Origin: Adiantum capillus-veneris
Lineage: Eukaryota; Streptophyta; Polypodiopsida; Polypodiales; Pteridaceae
Assembly: GCA_014529385.2 (NCBI GenBank)
Contig: CM043967.1
Span: 135,601,182-135,665,181, forward strand
Length of the DNA stretch: 64,000 nt
Direction of reading: 5' to 3'
Shown: piece by piece, positions 58,614 through 64,000 of the stretch
How the letters are laid out: every line of letters starts with the position of its first letter
Numbering within the stretch: position 1 is the stretch's first letter
The notes under the pieces: model-generated
What the model was told of the DNA's origin: nothing
Seen by the model: only the letters and a program-made list of their open reading frames with translations
The model's database searches: none
Translations under genes and position numbers: made by a program

Positions 58614-60375
58614 TGGTGCAGCCAAAGTGTGTCAACTCTAGAAGGTGGCATGAGCAAGTATATGCAGGCAAGCAGAAGCATGGCAAAGGGCTGGAGCAGC
58701 TAGGAAAATCATGGGATGACAGGTAGCACCAGAGTTGTATGCCTGATGCGGCTTATAGGCCAAGGAAGGCTCCATGAGGACCTAATTTGGGTAGCAGATG
58801 AAGAAGATGCAAAGTGCTGATTTTGGGTCCAGGAACATAGAGCTTGAAGTGCTGAAGCAGAAAGTCCGGACAGCTCATCAAACCGAGCTACGGAGCCCAA
58901 GTTATTGAAGGGTGAAGTTTCAATGGATTGTAGATTCTTGCCGGACAGGGCAGCTGGGGACAGGTGGTCCAATTCAAAGTTGAGGTACAGGTGTGTTAGA
59001 GCTCAATTTATGGAGCCTACCCGTCTTTTCAGATTGCGAATCAGAGCCATGGTTTGCATTTTATGGCCAGTTGCATTTTTTTCGGGGGCCGAGTTTGAGT
59101 CCACTTGCCCGCATTGAAGAATGTGCCATCGTGTGTTTCCTAGGCCTCGACAAGGGTCAAGCAGGTAGAGCATGTCAAATGGAGTTAATGAGAAGTCACG
59201 GCATGTGATTCCAAGCTTCAGGCCCCAAGTTACAGCTTGGGAAAACCTAGGGCTATTGAAGATCAAGTGTGTATAGATGATTTTTCAAATTTTTGGTCGC
59301 CTTGGGTCGTGGACCCAGGGAAGTTGAAAATCGATGAGCACGAGGAGAATTAAAGCCGACGATTGAGGCGATTAGGTGGAGGTTTTACTCTGGTCATTGG
59401 GATTCTCAATAGAAAATTGCACGGTTATGAAGTGAGCCAAAAAAAACAATGAGGATGGGAAATTTTTATATGGCCTTGGAAGCCATTCAAAGAGGGGGTA
59501 CTCCCCACAACTGCCACGTGGCTAGAGATTGCCCCATATGCACAGAGGTGGGCTTGGAGGCCGTAGTATATGTCTAGGTCCATGAGCCCTCAGTTGATTA
59601 CAAAGAGAGAAAGAGGGGTAGATCCCTCCTCGTTGGCTATGCCGCGAGGGCAGCGGCCCTGCAGGGCGCTGCCCATGGCGGTGCAGCCGGTGGTTTTGGC
59701 CAGTGGCGAGGCGGCACGGTGGCGCGTGCCCGTGTGTGAGAAAGGCGGTCATTTGGCCTTGATGATGTGGCAAGCCTGCGACTAGAGGCGAGTCCCACGG
59801 CTCAATTGGGGCCCCAAAATTTTGAAGGAAAGAGGGAGGGCAATAGCGACCTCGCTATTGCCTCCCCCCCTCATGAAAGAGGAAGTTCCCTCAATAGAGG
59901 ACAACAAGAGATAGAGAGATAATTCAAAGGCCCAAAAGGAGCAAGTCGGCCGGCCAAATTGAGAGGCTAAAGGAGTGAAGAGGTTTGCACGATGCACATA
60001 CCAAAAGAATCAAATGTGCCAAGTGGTGGCAATGCAAGAAAATTCTAAATGAAGCTACAAGTGAAGTGCACGAGATGAAAGCTCACCCATTATTTCTATT
60101 TAAAACCTCCTAGAGACACCCCTATAAAAGAATGTAAACGTGAAAATTTGAGGGATTTTTTGCCTGAGGGTGTGATTGAAAGTTGCAAGCCTGTGTAGTG
60201 CAAAGCTTGCCATTGAAGCTACATACTTGATTGTACTATTCCCCTATGCAATAATACCAAATATTTGCCCCTATTTATTGTGTTGCTTCTCCCCATTCCC
60301 CTCCTTTTCTCTTGCTCTTTGTGTATTGTCCAGTGCTTGCAGAGGGTTTGCATGCAGCTTGAAGGATGTTACCAA
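58614..60375 (+). repeat. Gy5 3' LTR, truncated
   Basis: Matches the 5' LTR up to GATGTTACCAA (60375, equivalent to 53055). The last 240 bases are missing. TATA box near 60123. Confidence 0.85.
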
Positions 60376-60792
60376 TGATGGCCCATTTTTGAAAATCAAA
60401 GAAAAAAAAGGAAAAAAACTTATTTTTCCTCTGCTGGAGCCTTGGCGACACTGTTGGAAGGTTCGACACCGCCTGGTCAATCCTCACGACACCTCTACGG
60501 GCATGGACACCCCCCCCTTCGATTGGCAGGCCTCATCACCTCAGGCCCTCGCTTGTCTATACACCAACCTAGCCGACCGCCCTTGGTTTCAGATACCCCT
60601 TTTCTCTCCCCCCGTAGTTTATTCCCCCCCCCCGGCGGGCATTGAATGAAATAACCCCCCTCCCCTCTCTCTCTCTCATTTTCCCTACATACCTCTCTCT
60701 CTCTCACCTACCCCCCCCCCCCCCCCCCCCCCCCCTTACTGGCCACCCTCGGCCTGGCGCAAGCCTTGAGCACTCACCCTGACCCCCTCTCT
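60376..60792. other. Unassigned sequence with poly-C run
   Basis: Begins where the Gy5 LTR stops. An A-rich stretch (60395-60420) is followed by GC-rich sequence (60420-60600) with no similarity to the other elements here. CT runs and poly-C lead up to Co3. A short open frame across 60440-60649 is not recognised. Confidence 0.5.
60711..60735. repeat. Poly-C run of 25 bases
   Basis: Uninterrupted C following CT-rich sequence. Length may be a sequencing estimate. Confidence 0.9.
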
Positions 60793-61114
60793 TGTAAAGA
60801 ATGAGGATGCAAGAGAGCTACACAAGACAAGCACAAAGCACACAGAGATGGAAAGCTTCTTCTTCTTCTTCACAGAAAAGAGAGTACAAAATGACTAAGT
60901 GCTAAAGCTGAAAAGTAGCACATATGTACATGCGGTCACTAAGTGTGAACTCGCTAGAAGCGTACTAGGCTGGCACTATAAGTGTAGTCCAGCTGTAGAA
61001 TCATTGGCAGAGATCCTCCGTGTCAGTCACCTAACGCGCCAGTGAGTAAATGCCGTAAGCGGCCAAGACCCGTAGTGGATGCCAGCTCAAGGTGTAGAGC
61101 TCGACATCTCAACA
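60793..61114 (-). repeat. Co3 3' LTR
   Basis: 322 bp. Minus-strand ends are TGTTGAGATG and CTTTACA. It contains a GAA run (plus-strand CTTCTTCTTCTTC, 60857-60869). It also encodes the last codons of pol. Confidence 0.85.
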
Positions 61115-64000
61115 CTCCCCCTCGAGCTCTTCATGTCGCAGAGTCCAAGCATAGTCCGGAAACGTCGAAGCTTCTCAGCTCCGAGGGCCTTGGTAAAGAT
61201 ATCCGCTATCTGCTCCTCTGTGCTGACGTAGACCAAGTCGATGTCACCCGCCAACACTCGCTCTCGAACGTAGTGGTAATGGACCTCTATGTGTTTGGTC
61301 CTGGCATGGAACACTGGGTTCCTAGCCAACTGCATGCTGCTGAGGTTGTCACAATGGATGAAAATCTTCTGGTCAACCTGCACTCCCAAGTCCTCAAGTA
61401 ATGTGCGTAGCCAAGCTACCTCGCACGTCGCAATTGCTGCACCTCTGTACTCGGCCTCTGTGCTCGATAAAGCAACCGTAGGCTGCTTTTTGCTGCTCCA
61501 AGTAACAGCAGCACTCCCAAAAGAGAACATGAAGCCACTCGTAGATCTCCTATCAACAATGCTACCTGCCCAATCTGCATCTGTATACCCATACAATGCT
61601 AATGGTGCATCTGCTGCATAGAACAATGCGTAGTCAAGAGTACCTTGCACATACCTAAGTGTGCGTCGTACTCCATCCAAATGTGGCTTCCTCAGAAGTT
61701 GCATGAACTGACTCTCCAAGCCTACTGTGTAGCTCAAGTCTAGCCTCGTGATAGTCAAGTAGATTAGACTACCCACAATCTTCCTGTACATGTTGACATC
61801 CTCAACAACATCACCCTTCTCTGCACTCAGCTTGGCATTCACATCCAAGGGAATAGAAATTGGCTTACAATCAACCATACCATACTTTGACAACATGTCC
61901 AAAGCATACTGTCTCTGTGATAGCCATACACCCTCTGGAGTCCTGATCACCTCAATGCCAAGAAAGTAGCGCAACTCGCCCAAATCTTTCATTTCAAACT
62001 CTTGTTTGAGAAGACCCTTTACATGGTCAATCTCCATAGCATTGTCACCAACAATAATAAGGTCATCTACATATATGGTAATGACCACAATCCCCACATC
62101 ACTCTCACGTACATAGAGTGAATGATCAGCATGAGCTCTCCTAAAACCAATACTGACAAGATACTTGGCAATCCTGTCATACCATGCTCTAGAGCCCTGC
62201 TTCAAACCATACAAAGCTTTGAGAAGTCTGCATACATAATCTGGGTAACCTGGATCGACATAACCAGGTGGCTGATCCATATACACTTCCTCTTGCAAAT
62301 CACCATTCAAGAAGGCATTCTTTACATCCATTTGATGCATAATCCATCCTCTAGATGCAGCCACTGCTATGACAGCTCTCACTGTCGTCATCTTTGCCAC
62401 TGGAGCAAAGGTCTCCTCATAGTCTATGCCATACGTCTGTGCATAACCCTTTGCGACCAGCCTTGCCTTGTGACGCTCAATGTTACCATCAGCCTTATGC
62501 TTGGTTTTATACACCCATTTACAGCCAATAGCTTTCTTGCCACTTGGCAATGGCACCAACTCCCATGTGTCATTTGCTTCCAATGCAGCCATCTCTTCAT
62601 TCATTGCATCATCCCAATGCACATTTCCAACTGCGTCCTCAAAACATGTGGGCTCCACATCCTGTATCACCTTAGCCATGTAGGCTTGGTGATGCGCTAG
62701 ATACCCATCATAAGTCAATTTCTGAACTGGATTTCTGACTCTATTAGATCTGCGCGGTCCTGGGTCACTCCTTTGCCCTCTAGCATCTTCTTGTACTTTC
62801 CTTACACCAGGTGTCCTGACAGTCGGAATTCCAAATTCCTCATCAAGACTTTGTTCAGAACCATCTGAATCCATGTCTACATGTGAAAAAATTGATGATG
62901 CATCAACCATAAAGGGAGGTTCATCAACCTTTTCCTTTCCTTTTTGTGATACATTCCCTGTACCTGTTGGTGGAGTAACCTGCGTACGTAGTCTACCATT
63001 CCATGGTTTCTCAACAGAGCCACGAGAAGAGGACTCTTGTGGTCCACTCAAAACCTGTGACTGTGGCCTTACATTTTGTACAACCACATCATCTTTTACA
63101 TCAGCCCCAATAGTGCCATGTGCATTACTGTACCAGCTGCTCATCTCATCAAAGACTACATCTCTGCTCACTCGTAATTCTCGTGTAGTAGGATTGTAGC
63201 ACCTGTACCCCTTTTGTTCAAGGGAATATCCCACAAGAATACATTTCTCTGCTTTAGGATCCAATTTCCTACGCAACTCATCTGGTACATGCACGTAAGC
63301 TATGCAGCCAAACACTTTCAAGTGTGCCAAATCAGACTTTGTACCTGTAAACTTTTCCTCAGGTGTTACATCATGCACCGCAGCTGTAGGTGTCCTGTTC
63401 ATAATGTACACAGCTGTATTTACAGCTTCAGCCCAGAAATGATGAGGCATGTTCTTCTCATTCATCAATGCACGTGCAACCTCTGCAATGTGCCTGTTTT
63501 TCCTTTCTGCGACCCCATTCTGCTGTGGAGTATATCTGCATGTAAACTGCCTGTGTATACCATGCATTCGCAGAAAATCTGAAAAATCATTGGAGAAGTA
63601 CTCTCCCCCTCCATCTGACCTCAATGTCTTGATTTGCATATCTGTCTCCTTCTCAATCATGACTTTGAAGTCTTGAAAGTGACCAAACACTTCACTTTTG
63701 TTACGCATGAAGTAGACCCATACTTTCCTTGTATGGTCATCAATGAAAGAGACATAATACCTGCAACCATGTATACTTGCAGTATCGGTTGGACCCCAAA
63801 TATCTGTGTGCACCACCTCAAGTGGCTTTTTACATACATTGAGCTCATGTGGAAATGAGCCCTTTGACTGTTTTCCAAACTGGCATGCTGCACACACTTT
63901 ATGCATACCATCCACCTTGAATTTGGGCAAACCTTTTACAATCTGTTTTGATTGCATGCTGCGCAATCTCTGCTCATTGACATGGCCAATGCGTTTGTGC
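61087..64000 (-). CDS. pol: Co3 Pol polyprotein, partial: integrase, RT, RNase H
   Basis: Open from the right edge to TGA at 61087, about 970 codons. In order: the end of the integrase zinc module (HKRIGHVNEQRL, CAACQFGKQSKGSF); integrase core with Asp (VVHTDIWGP), Asp (LRSDGGGEYFS) and Glu (PQQNGVAERKNR); a Ser/Asp-rich linker; RT with [40 protein letters not shown] and YVDD (62062-62073); RNase H with YGYTDADWAGSIVDRRSTSG, LSSTEAEYRGAAIATCEVAW and IHCDNLSSMQLARNP. All catalytic residues I can check are present. The last nine codons lie inside the 3' LTR. The N-terminal gag and protease are beyond the window. It may come from a recently active element. Confidence 0.94.
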   Translation of the reverse strand, partial: HKRIGHVNEQRLRSMQSKQIVKGLPKFKVDGMHKVCAACQFGKQSKGSFPHELNVCKKPLEVVHTDIWGPTDTASIHGCRYYVSFIDDHTRKVWVYFMRNKSEVFGHFQDFKVMIEKETDMQIKTLRSDGGGEYFSNDFSDFLRMHGIHRQFTCRYTPQQNGVAERKNRHIAEVARALMNEKNMPHHFWAEAVNTAVYIMNRTPTAAVHDVTPEEKFTGTKSDLAHLKVFGCIAYVHVPDELRRKLDPKAEKCILVGYSLEQKGYRCYNPTTRELRVSRDVVFDEMSSWYSNAHGTIGADVKDDVVVQNVRPQSQVLSGPQESSSRGSVEKPWNGRLRTQVTPPTGTGNVSQKGKEKVDEPPFMVDASSIFSHVDMDSDGSEQSLDEEFGIPTVRTPGVRKVQEDARGQRSDPGPRRSNRVRNPVQKLTYDGYLAHHQAYMAKVIQDVEPTCFEDAVGNVHWDDAMNEEMAALEANDTWELVPLPSGKKAIGCKWVYKTKHKADGNIERHKARLVAKGYAQTYGIDYEETFAPVAKMTTVRAVIAVAASRGWIMHQMDVKNAFLNGDLQEEVYMDQPPGYVDPGYPDYVCRLLKALYGLKQGSRAWYDRIAKYLVSIGFRRAHADHSLYVRESDVGIVVITIYVDDLIIVGDNAMEIDHVKGLLKQEFEMKDLGELRYFLGIEVIRTPEGVWLSQRQYALDMLSKYGMVDCKPISIPLDVNAKLSAEKGDVVEDVNMYRKIVGSLIYLTITRLDLSYTVGLESQFMQLLRKPHLDGVRRTLRYVQGTLDYALFYAADAPLALYGYTDADWAGSIVDRRSTSGFMFSFGSAAVTWSSKKQPTVALSSTEAEYRGAAIATCEVAWLRTLLEDLGVQVDQKIFIHCDNLSSMQLARNPVFHARTKHIEVHYHYVRERVLAGDIDLVYVSTEEQIADIFTKALGAEKLRRFRTMLGLCDMKSSRGSVEMSSSTP
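61115..61129 (-). promoter_or_regulatory. Co3 polypurine tract
   Basis: Minus-strand GAGCTCGAGGGGGAG touches the LTR start and lies inside the pol reading frame. Confidence 0.85.

Larger units (their letters stand above)
51303..60375 (+). mobile_element. Gy5: Ty3/gypsy element with dual RNase H (Tat-like)
   Basis: 5' LTR 51303-53297, PBS, gag, protease, RT, RNase H, a second RNase H, integrase, polypurine tract and a 3' LTR cut short at 60375. The second RNase H of archaeal type is a known mark of the Tat lineage. LTR and gag resemble the Gy3 complex. Many stops and frameshifts make it inactive. The left flank is SAT (TACGT at 51298-51302). The right target duplication is lost with the LTR end. 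Confidence 0.9.
60793..64000 (-). mobile_element. Co3: Ty1/copia element, 3' half, coding frame intact
   Basis: The 3' LTR (60793-61114), polypurine tract and a continuous pol frame run off the right edge. The left flank is TCTCT, and the other end is not visible. No stop or frameshift occurs in 2.9 kb of pol, unlike every other pol region in the window. It resembles Co2 in RNase H, polypurine tract and LTR-edge layout, so they belong to related families. Confidence 0.92.

Noticed and set aside
60440-60649. Open frame before Co3 as a host exon
   Set aside because: Short, no recognisable domain, no splice signals I trust, and flanked by C and CT runs.

Overview
The window is plant nuclear DNA made almost entirely of nested LTR retrotransposons. 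I found no host gene, rRNA, tRNA gene or CRISPR array. Both plant superfamilies are present: Ty1/copia (order PR-INT-RT-RNaseH) and Ty3/gypsy (order PR-RT-RNaseH-INT). Primer-binding sites match plant initiator tRNA-Met and tRNA-Asp. Long CT/GT microsatellites, a 75-bp satellite and many decayed coding frames fit a large, repeat-rich vascular plant genome. The species cannot be fixed from the sequence.

Layout, with names used below. Gy1 (1-10897, +) is the 3' end of a gypsy element: an integrase remnant, about 4 kb of extra coding remnants, then a 3' LTR. That LTR is split by Co1 (5206-10569, -), a nearly intact copia element with target duplication TGTAC. A satellite with a palindromic core (SAT) follows at 10937-11676 and resumes at 50773-51302. 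Between the two blocks lies Gy2 (11677-50772, +), an old gypsy element whose two LTRs are 38 kb apart because of later insertions. Gy3 (12885-39386, -) sits in the Gy2 leader. It is a rearranged gypsy complex with three LTRs and only gag-type remnants. Inside Gy3 are Gy4 (15691-29212, +, 13.5 kb, target duplication ATGGA) and Co2 (30080-35798, +). In the pol region of Gy2 sits Lard1 (42700-48862, +), an element with clean LTRs, PBS and target duplication TGAAT but no gag or pol. To the right of SAT are Gy5 (51303-60375, +), from the same broad family as Gy3, an unassigned 0.4-kb piece, and Co3 (60793 to beyond the right edge, -), whose pol frame is open throughout the visible part.

The layers give a relative history. 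SAT is the base, Gy2 inserted into it, Gy3 and Lard1 inserted into Gy2, and Gy4 and Co2 inserted into Gy3. Co1 entered Gy1, and Gy5 entered the right-hand SAT block.

The most unusual coding content is in Gy4. Downstream of integrase, in the same frame, it has a second retropepsin-like domain and then a basic tail with four W-[VI]-P-K motifs. An internal polypurine tract sharing ten bases with the terminal one comes next, followed by a separate acidic 140-codon ORF. The long accessory region of Gy1, the palindromic satellite and Lard1 are the other points of interest.
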